Positions 41,701-56,300 of a stretch of DNA of 64,000 bases are shown here, piece by piece. The position numbers were made by a program, and so were the translations under genes. Below the pieces are notes generated by a model. The model worked only from the letters and a program-made list of their open reading frames with translations. It was not told the DNA's origin and made no database searches. How positions within the stretch are numbered: the first letter of the stretch is position 1; the number at the start of each line of letters is the position of its first letter. Source of the DNA: Zygaena filipendulae (Eukaryota > Arthropoda > Insecta > Lepidoptera > Zygaenidae); NCBI GenBank assembly GCA_907165275.2, contig OU015652.1, positions 6,649,001 to 6,713,000 of the forward strand, given 5' to 3'.

Positions 41701-44700
41701 TTGTCTGTCTGTCTGTCTGTATATGCACGCGTGGGTCAGAAACCACTGAAGGGATTTTAACCAAACACCGGCACTCTGCAGTACATACTCCTGAGCAGGT
41801 CACAAGCCATATAACATAACGCTAAGACACACCGGGGCCGAGCAGTAACCACAAACCTGAAGCAAGTCGGATGAAAATGCTCTCTCGAGCTCGAGCTATC
41901 CTCGCATACGTTGATCATACACCAAAAGCATGTACAACAAAGATGATGGTCTTCAAAAGATCTACAGAAATGTCCTCTATAGTATATAGTATATATCATC
42001 TTCATCAAAAAAGAAGAAGGTCCGCAACATCAGGTTATAAAAGTGTAAGACATAACAAAAGAAGAAAGAAGACAATAATATGTAGATAAGTGTAACAGTT
42101 ACAATAGGGTACTTGCATGAATTTTTTTTTTTCAGTCTATTTTAAAGATATATGGCCTACTTAAACAAAGCAAGAAAAAGAAAAAAAATATAGGCATAAA
42201 TTAATTAAATAGAACGTTTCAAAGTTCCTACTTTAGACTTTACCGCCGAAACGCGGAATGACGTCACTTGTTCAAAATTACACCTTATTAATCTGTGATA
42301 GAAACGTCACTGTCGTATTGACAGGATCATGTGACACTGACAGACAGGTAACTTCAATATCCAAAAGCGAGATTAAGGTTGAACTGTGTCGAGTTACTTC
42401 CAAAAGTTCCAGTAAAGAATCGAAATGCATCTTACCGATGCATTTTAAAGTAAAAAGCTTCAGAAAATAAAAAAAATACGTTGACTGTATGCACTTGGTT
42501 TCTTTTGCCTTCTATGAAAGAGGTAAATGTTTCCTAAAAAAAATAAAAGTGACGTCATGGGTTAAGCTTGGCTGTGATTGGTGTTTCGTTGCAACGTTCC
42601 GTTTCACAAAATTAAAAGTTGAATATTTTGGAAACTATTGAAATTTTTTTAGTAAATCTTTCACGATAACGCTTTTCTAAGGCTCTATTTTTGAAATATT
42701 GACACAATTTTTTATAATAAATTTCATGCAAGTACCCTATTACAGTCTAACATCAGCATCATTCAATATGTCCGTCACCTGCTTTTTAAACATCCATTCA
42801 GATGAGGCAAAAATATCAATAGAAAGAAAACTTTTATTATATGTATCCACTAAACGGTGTAACGGGGCTCGCACACCAGCATTAGTATTACAACGTTGAT
42901 GTACAAACAGAAGATTAGGATATTTATTCTCTTATTCGCAGTGATACACTGGGAACACGGTAACAAATTGAGTTTACTAGGTAAGTACAGTCAAATTTGC
43001 CATGGCATATACCATACAGACAAATTGAGTCAAGTAGCGATCTTCTATCTTTTAATGAAAGTAGTTTAAATCTACGTAGTAAATCATGATATGGCATCTT
43101 AGAACGACAACACTTGAAGTAAACATTACGAAGAAATTTACGCTGAACCAACTCAATCCGATCTATATATACATTATACAACGGATTCCAAATTACCGCA
43201 GCATATTCAAGCTGTGATCTGATTAATGTCAAATATAAGTAAACATATGTGGTACCTAATTTCTTTAAAATGAGGACACGCACGCAATATGAATCCATAG
43301 AGTTGGTAAGCTTTACTGGTAATACAGTCAATGTGTGCATCTAGGTTCAATTTAGAGTCAAGTAGAATGCCAAGATCTCTTATAACAGAAACTTTATCAA
43401 GAGGTTTACCACAAAGAGTTGTTGCGGGACAAAAGTACTCTATGCCCTTCATTGTACCCCTGACAGTAGTTTATGGCGATTTGCTGTTCCCGCAATAATT
43501 CCGGAGTTCCCGCGGAAATTCCGGGATAAAAACTATACTATCTTTTAAGTTGGACCATATTATAAATGGTTACAAAATTTTATCAAAATCCGTTCAGTAG
43601 TTTCGGAGTCCATCGCGGACAAACAACGTGACACGTGATTTATATATATTACTAGCTGTCCCCCGCGATTTCATCCGCGGTAATTTCGGAGTTCCCGCGG
43701 TAATTCCGGGAAAAAAGTGCTGTATGGGAATTCCGGAGTTCCCGCGGGAATTCCGAGATAAAAACTATCCTATCTTTTAAATTTGACCATATTATAAATG
43801 GTTGCAAAATTTTATCAAAATCCGTTCAGTAGTTTCGGAGTCCATCGCGGACAAACAACATGACACGTGATTTATATATCGCCTCTTTGCGATGACAATG
43901 TGACATATCACAAAAATCGAAAATATTTTTATTTGAAATTCAAAACCGCCGTTTCAAGTTCTATTTTCTCCAAAAACGTGGTATTTTTTAAGCCAATGAC
44001 TGCTGAGTAATGAGCGAAAGAGACAACAAAATCCTGTCAAATCACGTTATCACGTGGTGTCTTTCGGTGAAGCGCTTCACTTAGAAAACGCGGTAAATCA
44101 TTTGGTACCGTATGCGCAGAGGGTGAGGTGCTATCGGTTTGCACAAAAAACATGACATAACGATGATATCACGTTTTTATTGTAAATATGTAATTTTTGT
44201 TGTTAATTTATTTCAGAAAAACAGTGTGATATAAGTATATGACTCGTTACTATTGTAAAATTGTGTGTATGCAGAGAAAGATAAATAGTTTTGTCACGTT
44301 ATTGAAGAAAAGGTAAGTTTTTTTCTTTGTGATATCTTATAATATAACGATGTTGTTGATGAATGATTTTACAATTCAAAAAAATACTTCTGGTCATTTT
44401 CTTATAACCCCTTTTTTATGAAATCCTTTCCTTCTGAATATTAAATATGCCAAGATGTTACATTATACTGGCTAAAATAAAATCACTACACGAGTTTTTT
44501 TTTCAGATGAATTTGCGGCCTAGGAAACGAATTCAATTATTGACAGGCAACAGAAGTAATCTGTGTACGAAGACGTTTCAACCGACTCCAAAGCGCAGTG
44601 GTACTAATCATACTTACTGCGCCAGGGGTCGTGGATTCGATTCCCACTTTAGACAACACGACACAAAAATTGTCTCTCGGTCGTTCTCAAAAAAGTTTGA

Positions 44701-47700
44701 CTTCAAAAACACATTGGGAAGCGCGTTATGGGCATGAAATATTGTTGGTCATACTGAATAATGTGATCTGATCAATGACTGTGATGTTGTCTGATAAATA
44801 AATTATTTATGTTTGGTTACTTATTGTAGATACCTAAATCACCGAACTGGACAAGACAAACTCAAATAGAAAATTTTGTTGAACAACGATTGTAGTATAG
44901 ACTAGTTAATGCTTAGGTATACAAATACAAATTATAATCATCTTCAATATCTGTTTTGTGTATTATTGAGCTTCAAAATATCAGACCTCTACGCCACAAG
45001 TCACGAACTACAATGAAGCGACGAGTACTGGCTACATGGAAGCCCTGAATCGCGCTAACGACGTTTTCACACTGCGCTGCATGCTTACGACCTCCGACGA
45101 TCTACAGTCGGAGCCACGGTTCCCCGGGTATAACACCAAGCTTTCCCTTTGGTGGCGGTCGAGCTTATATCACTATCCTGCTACCGCTGCACATGGTTTT
45201 GTAACAACTAGTGTGGCTTCGGTAAATACGGGAAACCACAATTTATCGAGAGTAGTGAAGTTATGACTAGAAACGACGATGAAATGGTACTCAACAATCC
45301 CATTGTCCTAATTCAACCTTACCTATGGACAGAGAATTGTGTGCTATTGAAAGCGGGAATAGTAATCCAGCGGTTCCGACAATTCCTGATTGTAGTCCAG
45401 TTAAAAGTGGTAAAAAAGACGAAGAAATTAAGCGAGTGAGAAGGCAAATATTGCAAAACGACAAAGAAATAGTGACAAGTCATAACAGTCTTCTAAAACA
45501 AAAAAAAAATGTACCAGATCGTAAATTGAAGCCTCTGCAAAGATAATTGGAAATTCGAATGTAGATCTTAGTTTTCAGAGAAGCAAACAGCTTTTGAATG
45601 AATAGGTACTGGAGCCTAGGTGAGATAGAAAAACAATGGACATTTATTGCGAACAGTTTAGATATAGTTACCCCAAAACAACGATACGTGAAGGTAGATT
45701 CGGATGGAAATATTGCAGCTGCTCAGAATAATAATGATTTCTTTTTGACTATTTCCGGTGCGGTGTAAAGACTAGAATGAGTGAATGAATGAAAAACACT
45801 TTATTGAGCACCACAATTAGTACAATGACTAAAAATTTAAAAACAGAAAGTATTAAGTGGCTCTAAAGGACGGCCTTATCACTATAAAGCGATCTCTCCC
45901 AGGCTACCAGGTCATTTTAAGTTACAATTTAAATAGGTATGATAACTATTGAATAGAAGTACTTGATTATATTGATCTCTTGTTGATAACTTTTTAAGTC
46001 TTTTACTAAGTAATACCTTTGTGTGATATAGATGGTGTAAATAAAGAATTTTTTGTAAAATATTATTCATGAAAATAACATTATTTTTATTTTAACAATG
46101 TATTATATTCAACCTGTCACATTACACACATACACAAATTAACATCTTCAATGTGATAAGTCAACATGTTACAGGTATTATTTCATATAATTTCATAAAC
46201 AACGCGACATTTGGTCCTTTTTTTTATCTAAAGGCGAAATATATGCTGATAACCTATTAAACGGTGCTTTTTTGCCTATTTTTGGATAGCTCATTAGTTA
46301 ACACAACAAATTAATCATAATTCGACAGTAAAAATATGGATATTTTAAATTTTATGAAGATTTTAGAGTTAAAAAGTGTCTTCCTGTAAAATTGCGGTTT
46401 TTGAAATATCACGTTGTCATTGCAAAGAGGCGATATATTAGATTAAGAAGATAAGATATATATTTTGAAATTGGGACCTAATTCTATTTTTTGGGTGTGT
46501 CTGTTTAGCCTAGGTGTGGACTGTATGACAATGAAAGTGTCATCCAGGCCCGGATCTTAAATTTTTCAAGTCGAAGCAAAAACTGAATATTGCCGCCCCC
46601 GGCCGCCAATATTTTTACCTTCATCATCATTTTAGCCATAAGGTGCGTCAGATGGACTTAGGCTTACCTCCAAGTCACCCCCAAGGACCACCACAACGAC
46701 CGGTCTAACGCTGCTCTTTCACTGTCATCCTTTATTTTATTTTTTTCGCGAGGAGGAGAAAATCCCTAACTGACCCCTGCCAGTCCGTACTTGCAGGGAG
46801 TGTCCGATTTGCACGGAATAAAAACCCCTCCTCCAAGCTACTCGGAGCAGCTGAACGGAACTATAATTTAACGCATCGTTCAGCTGCAGTGTTTCTGGAT
46901 GTTACCCTCCTCTTTCTATTGCCTCAAGCTCTCTCTCTCGCATAGCAGAGGATAGATCTAATCACTCCCCTAAGCAGTCTTCGTTTTAGCATCTTCGGGT
47001 CATCGATGCGAGGCATTAGCCGGCCAAGTACCTGGCAGCGTATCGCTGCTCTAGCCGCAGTAGATTTGATGGGCGGATTCTCTGTCATCCTGCCAAGCTT
47101 GAATTTCCGCCCAGGGCACGGACCCTGGCTTGCCCTCCCCCCAGATCCGGGGCTGGTTTCATCAACGCGTCTAAAGTTTTATAATTCTCGGTTTCGGTCT
47201 CCATTATGTTTTTAACAGTAGGCTCTGCAGGAATTTTGTTATCTTTTTGTTTATCATGCTGATACCTTTTTACGAGTTTTACCTGATAATGATTACAGAC
47301 AAACGGATGGTAAGTGATCTGCTTTACTGAATACTATCTATATACCTACTACTAGACCAATATAATTTATTCGTTTTCATAGCAAAATGTTGAAGCAGTA
47401 AAATATTCCTGGGATTCCCGTTTTATTTCCGAAAATAAAATGAGGTTGTAGCTGGTCTGATGTCTATTACAGACTTTACAGTACAAAATCATCAAATCGG
47501 TGCCGGTGTTTGGTTATGAATAATGCCGATGGTATCGTAACATCTTCTAAAGTTACCTTCCAGCTATTCGCGAGTCTTAAAAGTCGCAAACTATTGGTAT
47601 AGGTATACAGTGAAAGTATCAGTTGAATGTATTGCAATATCTTTAAAATTTGAATTTGAAGCTTTGAATAATTTTAAAGTTTCAGGTTGCCCAATAGTGT

Positions 47701-50700
47701 TCCTATTGTAATTTTTTTTTTAATTTAGCGCTAACCCACTCTATCGACCAAGGTCCATGATCGACATGTCCATTCAATGCAATATATTTCGATCGATAAC
47801 GGCGATCGTGCACCGCTGTTACACTACCTTAATAGATCATTAATGTAAAAAACTGACATTGTACGTACCTTAGTATAACAATGTTCGTTCGTCACAACTC
47901 AAAAATTTCAAATCGTTCGATCACAACTCTAGAGTGAAGTTTGAATTAATTTTGTATTGTTTTTTTCAGTCATAAAGAAACAAAATACTTTAGTGTGCCA
48001 ATTCGCTTCACCGTTGGATGTCGATACGCACGTGAAGCCAGAGGTAAGCGGCAGTTTTTTTTTTACACATAAACCACCTCTAGCTGAAGGAAAATTTACT
48101 CTTAATATTTGTAATAATGTTATTTTATTCCAGACGACTATATTGGAGGGAAAATATTGGAAACGAAGAGCAGAGGCAGTTATAGCAGAATATAAAAAAT
48201 GGCGAATGTTTCACAGAATGCGTCTCCTGGGCAAAGGAGATACTTCTGCCCAGGATACGGTAAGTGATTACGACTTTGCACGTACATACCATTTGGATGA
48301 AATAAATATACTTATTTCATCCAAATCCGCACAGCCTTTTTGCGTGATTGAGTAACAAACATCCAAAAATCCACACTTTTACATTTATAATATTAGTAGG
48401 ATTAGTAGGATGTAGATTATAGATCATAGGGATATTGATATTAAACACAGAACTTCATTCAAAATTCCGTTTGAAATTGAAGCACAAAAACCTTTGAATG
48501 TGCGTGGAACTTAATCAGGGGATCTCTTATTTTTCTGTATGCGCTGAATGCCGTTCTATGCCTATTCTATGACTATAATGTATACTAATATTATAAACAG
48601 CTAAAATTTGTGAGTTTGTCAATTTTGAGTTTGTGAGTTTGTGACGTTGTATAGGGAGTAATCTCTGGATCTACTGAACCGATTTTGAATCTTCTTTCTT
48701 TGGATTATTATTCTTATTAATTAATTATTTTTATTTATAGGAAGCCACGGTAGTTCTAATTGACATAGGGTACTTTTAATCCCGAAATTCCCACGGGAAC
48801 TCCGAAATCACCCCGAGTAAAGCTACGGGGGACAGCTAGTGTAGGTATAATATTATTATATCAGTTGAGTGACGTGCACACTGGTTGGTTATTGTTCAGA
48901 TATCGGACATGGACGTGGAGTCATTCTCGCAGTGCAGCGACCTGGCGGGCAACATGCTCATGGACGAGGATTACCTCAACTTCATGAGTGACACTCTGTT
49001 TTCGACCATCACCAACCACCAGCCGTTCGCATTCCCCGATCCGAGGGAGATTGGTAAAACGTTAACCACTTGGTTGGTCGCTATACTAGATTGGTGCGTG
49101 TAAAGTTATGTAACTAATAAAAGTTGTCACGTTTTAGCCAGAGGTGCCAGTTTGGCTGACTTCATTCAGCCAAGCTTAGGACCTCTTCAGCCTAACCTGG
49201 AGGATTTTATGGACACATTGGAACCACTGCAAGGTATTTAGCGTGTTATATTACATCTCGTCATATTTAAGTTTAACCAAATTGTTACTATTATTACCCA
49301 CAATAAATTGGGGATTCTATGTCCTGCAGGAACAGCGTGTTAACAATTTTGTTATATTAATTTATACAAATTTATATTAAGGATTAGCTGTTCCCCTCGG
49401 TTCCATCCGCGTTAATGTCTGAGTTCCCGCGGGAATTCCGGGATAAAAAGTAACCTATGTTACTCCTTATAAAATTAGCTATCTGCGTGTGATAGTCCCG
49501 TCAAAATCAGTCCAGCCGTTTCAGAGATTGTCCGAAACAAACAGACATACAGACAGAGAAAATTTTTAAAAGTGGGTTTTTTATGTGAGTATCATATACA
49601 ACGTGTTAATAAATTAATTAAAAACCTGATACACCCGATAAAAAAAATAAACAATAATATGATTAAAAAGTAAAATATGTCGGAAAATTAACAGTTTAAA
49701 AGTTATTCAATAGTTTGGAGATGACCTATCTACGAAATTTCAAGAGCTACGCCCGCGCCTACGTGTCAACGTCGGATTCGATTTTTTTGCTACGGGAGGC
49801 GTACGCGCCAAATATTGTATTATAAATCATTTAGACATGGGCTATTAAAAATGAAAAAATATGACCTATATTAAAACATAGTGCGATCCATTCTGAAGTC
49901 GATTCTGAGCAAACTACTTTCTAGTTTTCAGTTAATTCATTAACACGTTGTATAGTTTTTGGTTATACGCAAAGATAGAGCAATTGCTCTAACTTCCTTT
50001 GCAACCGTCGCGTGGCGCTCCTGCCCCGCCTACATGTCATCTCTATAGTTAATTTATTTTCTCTGTGATTGTATGCGTGCAGATTTCCTGCCGCGGCTGC
50101 CTCCGGTGCCGGAGGAGAGCGCGCTGCCCGCCGACGAGCCGCTGTACCGCGGCGGGGGCATGACGGTTGACGCGTACTCGCCCGTGGAACGTGGGTACGC
50201 CGCCGTCACCATGCCTGCCAGTCAGATGACCATACATGGTGCGTACATGTGAACTTGTCAGTTTTAAGGTTATGTTCTCGTTGGGCGGACGCGTATCGAT
50301 TACTAGCTGTTCCCCGCAGTTTCAACCGCGTTAATTTCGGATATCCCGCGGGAATTCTGGGGTAAAGTTTATATTAGTTTATAAATTGTTAGTAAAAAGA
50401 AAACTTTGTAGGTAAATTATTTTTGTCAACTTTCTGTGTATATGTGTGTTTTTTGTGCAATAAAAAATATTCTATTGTATTCTATATCCTTTTCTGTACC
50501 CCTGACAACGTAAATGCAAAATTTTATGACGATTGGTTGTGCCGTTAAGGCGTGAAAGACTAACAAACAAAAGAACTCATTTATACCTAAAAGAGTAACC
50601 ATTTGTATTTTAAAGCACTTCAATCTTTAATTTTTAAGGTACCAGTAACAATACACAAATGATGACGATGTCTAATCGGCCGGTGAAAAATGAGCAAATG

Positions 50701-53360
50701 CAGATGTACGATAACGGAAGGATATACGCGCAGACGGAGATGCAAAACAATATACTGAGCACGGAAAATATGTTGCCGTCGTACACGAGTAGCGCGTACG
50801 AACAGCAGAGCGCGCCGCCCGCGCCCGCTCTCGCTCCCGCTCCCGCGCCCGCGCCCGCGCCCGCGCCCGCCCCGCAGCCCGCCATGTACGTGAAGACGTC
50901 GGCCGCGCATCGGATACAATATGTCAATGCGCAAAAAATTATGCCGCAACAAGAATCCACCTACAACAAATACAACAATGGTTAGTACCTAAACTTACAA
51001 AAACACCTAAGTACCTGTTTAGTTTTCATGTACGCGCCTGGAGGTTTTGGTTTCGAAATAATAATAAATAATAATGCTTGTATGTTATGTGACTATCGAT
51101 CTGCTGATTCTCTTAGAAAAAATTAAATCTCAAAAATTGCGTTTCACTCAAACATTACTATCCCCCAAACATTGCTCGACGCGTTCTAAAGAAAAATGAA
51201 CCTTGTATAGCGGTCATACCCTTCAAAATCAAACAAACATTACGTATCACTCAATATTACTTGACGCATTCTAAAGGAAAATGAACCTTGTGTGTCAACT
51301 CATACCCTTCAAAATCATTAACAGATAAAAATATTATGTAGCGTTACTAGTATTTTTGAGTGAGCGGAGTGCCGAGTGGGTATCGGGTGATGGTGTGATA
51401 GTGTGATGTTTGTTTCTCTCGCGTAATAGTCGATGTTGCATCACCTTGAGGAGTGATATCATATTTTGCATATTACTTACACAAGTCTAGGTGACGCTGT
51501 TTTCAGTAATTATACTCTATTTACGGAGACAAGTTACTATAGCGCTCTCTCTGTCACGTAATCTCATGCAAATGACAAAGACAAATCAAGTCAGTGGGCG
51601 TAAACCATTTTGAATGCCACGAATGCCAGTACGGGTACCACGAATAGACTAAAATATACGCGTACTACTCTGGACACTGAGTTAACGATTATCGCTAACC
51701 CATCACAAACGATTCTATGTTTTCCCTATTAACTTGTTTCCGTGGATACTGACTTCGTATTCTTTTTACTCCGTGGTTAGTGTCACGCTCGGTGTCGACA
51801 GCGATCCCGCCGTCGCAGACCGCGCCGGAGACGGTGTCGCTGCTGCAGCAGCCGGTGCAGGCCAAGTACGCGTCCGCGCTGGCGGCGCAGGCGCAGGCGC
51901 AGGCGCAAGCGCAGGCGCGCGGCGGCGCGGGCTACGGGCGGGACAAGCCGCGCGCGCGCCCACCGCACTACGCGCCGCCGCCCGCGCAGTACGCCGCCTC
52001 GCCCGGCTACCCCCACCACGGCGCCCAGCCCGCGGCGCCGCCCGCGCAGGTATATGGCGATTCAACTACTTTTTACTAACTTGGATTCCGGGATAAAAAG
52101 TAGTGTTTAATGATCGATTTTAAGCATTCCCAACACTAGGAGAAATCATGGTAAATGGCGGTGAAAGGGTTAATATAGCCGTGGTGTGCGCAGGCGGCCC
52201 CGCCGAGCTACGAGACGCTGCAGCAGCCGTACCTGCAGCCCGGCGCGGCCGCGGACTACAAGCCGAAGGCGCTGCACGGCGCGCCGCTCTCCTTCAAAAT
52301 GCCGTCGCCGCCATCATCGGCCAACGCGCAACAGGTAATTACAATTCATTTCGATTCTATACCTTAACATAATTAATTATAACTCAATTTTTTTACGAGT
52401 ACTGTTCACAACATAAAGCCGATCGTCCACCGCTAACTAAGTTAGTTTAGCTTAGCCCGCATAGTTGAGCCAGATTTTCATACATGTGCGTCCACCGCAA
52501 ACTATGCCAGCTAAGCTACGTTAAATAGCCCAGCTAAGTCGAACTAACTTATGAGCTAAACTAAGTGCCTCTTACTCCTTTGCCCTCTGGCAGCTACCGC
52601 TAGTGACGTGTTTGTATAGTGAGCGATCGTGCGCAGGTAGTTCTTTAAACAAAGTGTTAAATTCGCTACCTTACTTGTTTTCCAGGATTGAATGTGTTTA
52701 CTTATCCAGTATCTGCGTTTGCGTTTTTTCCTTTATAAAATGAGCAATAATCAATCTTCTTTTCCTATGTCGATTGTAATCCTCCTCTGAACTCTCGTCA
52801 CAGCTCGTCTCTTCTTCCACCACGTCCGGTTAACTCAACGTTCTAGCATAAACTGACCATCACTAACGTAGTTCTAGTTTGTTTTTTGGTGAAAGGACAA
52901 CTTTAGTTTAGCTTAGTTGGCGGTGGACGATCGGCTTAATGGTGGTGGATAAGGCGAGAACAACAAAACGGATGGCTCAATCTAAGTACAAGGAATTTTC
53001 TGTTATCATCTGAACTTTTGTCCCGGAACAAAGAGGAAAGGAGTCCCATAGTTTACGTAAAAAGAACTGCTGGGGAACAGCAGTTACGAGTAAATTTTGT
53101 ATATATATTAATTTGGGAATAATATAATATGACAGATACAAGAAACTGACTGAATTATTAAATTGCCGCGGGGTACGCTTCTTGGGGACGCAATATACTC
53201 CCTGTATATTGTGACGAGTTTTCGTGTTTGCTCCAGGTGTCCAGTATATCGGTGTCAGAGAGCGGCGGCGGTGGGGGGGGCGGCGCGCGCGGCGGCAAGG
53301 AGCAGTTCCGCTCGCTGAGCCTGCCGCTAGGCGCGACGCTCGGCGCCGCGTGGGCGCCGC

Positions 53361-53397
<37 letters not shown>

Positions 53398-56300
53398 GCC
53401 GCACGACGCCGCGCCGAGGCACTCGGCTAGGGTGAGCGCTCACTTCAAATTCAAATTAAAATTGTTTATTTCATAACCAAAAGTTTTTTTTGTAAATATG
53501 GTTTGTTGGACATCCTTTTAAGTATAAATATATGTATACTTTTGTCTGGATGTCTAACTCTTCCATATCGTAAATAAAAACGAATATAAAACAAGATAAT
53601 TATGCATTACAATTAGTTGTACACTTACATACCAACACCCTGTATATCTATCCGGACTGTCTGATTGCGTTCGATTTTTTTTTTTTTCAAAAAGTACAAA
53701 TGCAACTGTTGACACTAATTCGATGTCCACGAGTCGATGAAAAAGTAGCCCGTGTCGATCTCGAGGCCCAACTGTCTACAAACTTAAAGTTTCATTACGT
53801 CCGGGAAAATAACTCGGAGAAACGAACGAAACGAACGAAGTTATTTTTTTAATACATACATAATATAGTTGTATAAAAAAACTGGGATGACCTTAGGTGT
53901 AACATCTTCTTCTTCTTCTTCTTTCTAAGCTTAATTTTACCGTTCCACGCAGCAGTGCTCGCATAACCAATTTCAAACCATTTTCAGTAAACAATTATAG
54001 AACGAATCTCGGTCACCACAGCATATTGCCTCGAATCTGTCGCAGCCACAACGAGCTGTACCAAAGTAACCAAAAAATAGACTTGTTTAATTGCAGTCTT
54101 TACGAGTTCAAATCTATTCTGTATAAGTCTAGGAGCACACGACAAATGGTCAATCAATAGCCTACTAATGTTTGTTAATTTAACTACTAGGTAACTACCT
54201 ATGGCATCTACATACCTACATCACCTTTTGCATGTTGTTTTAGCCTATTATAGGAAATACCCTAACAATGCTTTCCATACATTTGTACGTTGTAATTTGT
54301 AAGCTGGTGTATTTCTGTTGGCTGAATAAATGAATAAATAAATAAAATATTATTACGTCTTTTATCGTTAGGCGCGTTAGGTCGAATTCACAAATTGTCT
54401 AACCGTCAAATTCGTAAGTCATCCAATTCTCAATAGGTTTAGTTCGCAATATAGCAAATGCATAGAAGGAATCGACACCTAAAGATACCTGTGAACCTAA
54501 GGTATTTTTTGCGAGTTGAAAGTTAGACGGCGATGTTTGTTGTCGCTTGTTGTCAGAACCGCGAGGTGGCGCCGCGCGTGTCCCGCGTGCGCTCGCGCTC
54601 CACGTCGGGCGGGGCGGCGGCGGGCGCGGGGGCGGGCGCGGGCGGCGAGGCGGGGGGCGCGCCCCGCCCGCCCCCGCTGCACTCCGTCGCGAGCGAGCCC
54701 ACGCTGCCCAAGGCCAGCGTCATGCTCGCGCAGCTGCTCTCCGCCCAGCACTGTACGTTTACATATTTTGACCCGCGTTAATTTCAGAGCTCTCGCGGGA
54801 ATTCTGGGATAAAAAGTACCCTATAGTCTTCTCTGAACCCCTGATAACGTAATTCCATGATGCATACTTGGACAAGGATATGCATAATTCCATGACGATC
54901 TGTTGAGCAATTAAGGCGTGAAAACGTACCAAACAAACAAAACTGATATTCTCATTTATAAAATATTAAGGATGTCACTGGATAATAAAATTGAAAATGT
55001 CGCAGGAAAATCCGTCCGATTGCAAACGGCCGGCATTTTTATTGTAATTGTTCCTTCACAGCGCAAAGCGTGTACAAACTCAGCGGTAACGTGGAGGAGG
55101 GCGGGCCGGGCGGGCCGGGCGGCGGCGAGCCCACGCACTCCCCGCGGCTCCGCCAGCCCTCGCCCATCGGCAGCGACGTGATGTCGCCGCACCAAGTGAG
55201 TGTCCAGCCCCGGTGTTACAGCGTACTTTTGCCGTGTAAAGTACGGCGGTCAAAGGTCGAGAAAAATGTTGACTATTGCATAATACAATATTGCCGCTAC
55301 TGACCTGCAGTACACTATTCTTCAGTGCACAGCTGTGCTGCACAGTACTATCTTGTAATACACTGCTCTGTCCTGCTGTGCACTGTCTTGTACCTCCACT
55401 GCTCTATGCTCCAGTGTGCTGTCTTGCAGTGCACTGTCTTGTACTGCACTGCACTGACTTTTACTGTACTGCACTGTCCTGTACTGCACTGTCCTGTACT
55501 GCACTGTCTTGTACTGCACTGTCCTGTACTGCACTGTCCTGTACTGCACTGTCCTGTACTGCACTGCACTATCCTGTATTGTACTGCACTGCACTGTACT
55601 GTCCTGTTCTGCACTGCACTATCTCGTATTGCACTGCACTGTGCTGTCCGGTCCTGTCCTGCCCTGCACTGAACTGCACGGTCCCGCCGTGCACTGACTG
55701 AGCTGTGCTCGTGGTACACGTCGCGCGTGGTGTGTCCAGTCGCTGTCGCCGCCGCTGTCGCCGGCGTCCCCGCGCGCCGGGTCGCCGCGCGCGGGCGAGC
55801 CGCGCCGCACGCACATCCACGCCGAACAGAAGCGCCGCTACAACATCAAGAACGGCTTCGACACGCTGCAGGCGCTCATACCGCATCTCAACACCAACCC
55901 AGCCGCCAAGGTGCGCCAACTCTATCTTCGCCGACAGCAAAAAAGAATGTCGGATACGAAAATTATATTTTATTATTACCTCTTATTTTGATGATTCAAA
56001 GGGTGTCCTCATGTTTTTCAGTTTGCAAAAGTCATTGAGAGTGGACAGGTTTGTTTAACGATCCACATTGTCAATGGGCATGTTGACTAATTTTTATTTT
56101 TTAGTCCGTCTTGTAGATTATTAAAAAATATTGGACACGTATTTTTTCTTTTTTTACGTAATCAAAAAAAAACGGCGATATATTGAGTTGAAATTTCGCG
56201 TGACGTCACTATTCTGACAGTTTGTATGGCGGTTTTGCGGTTAGTGACGTCACGACCTCCTCATCCTAAACTTTAATGCGCTTTATCTCTGTATATTTTA

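Larger units (their letters stand above)
38378..47969 (+). other. Mondo: Mondo intron 2, transposon-rich
   Basis: This 9.6-kb intron separates [11 protein letters not shown] from [12 protein letters not shown]. It holds, in order, a 219-bp tandem duplication, a mariner fragment, a LINE-like tail (about 40440-40520), a small palindrome (40987-41183), Helitron-like copies, MITE family B copy 4, a LINE fragment and the 2.56-kb TIR element. No host ORF is seen inside. Confidence 0.8.

Noticed and set aside
51734..52096. Alternative ORFs in other frames over Mondo exon 9
   Set aside because: The in-phase Mondo frame accounts for the exon; the rest are GC-rich shadows.
55276..55701. Long overlapping ORFs on both strands (Cys/Leu/Tyr-rich)
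   Set aside because: Entirely produced by the CTGTACTGCA minisatellite inside a Mondo intron.
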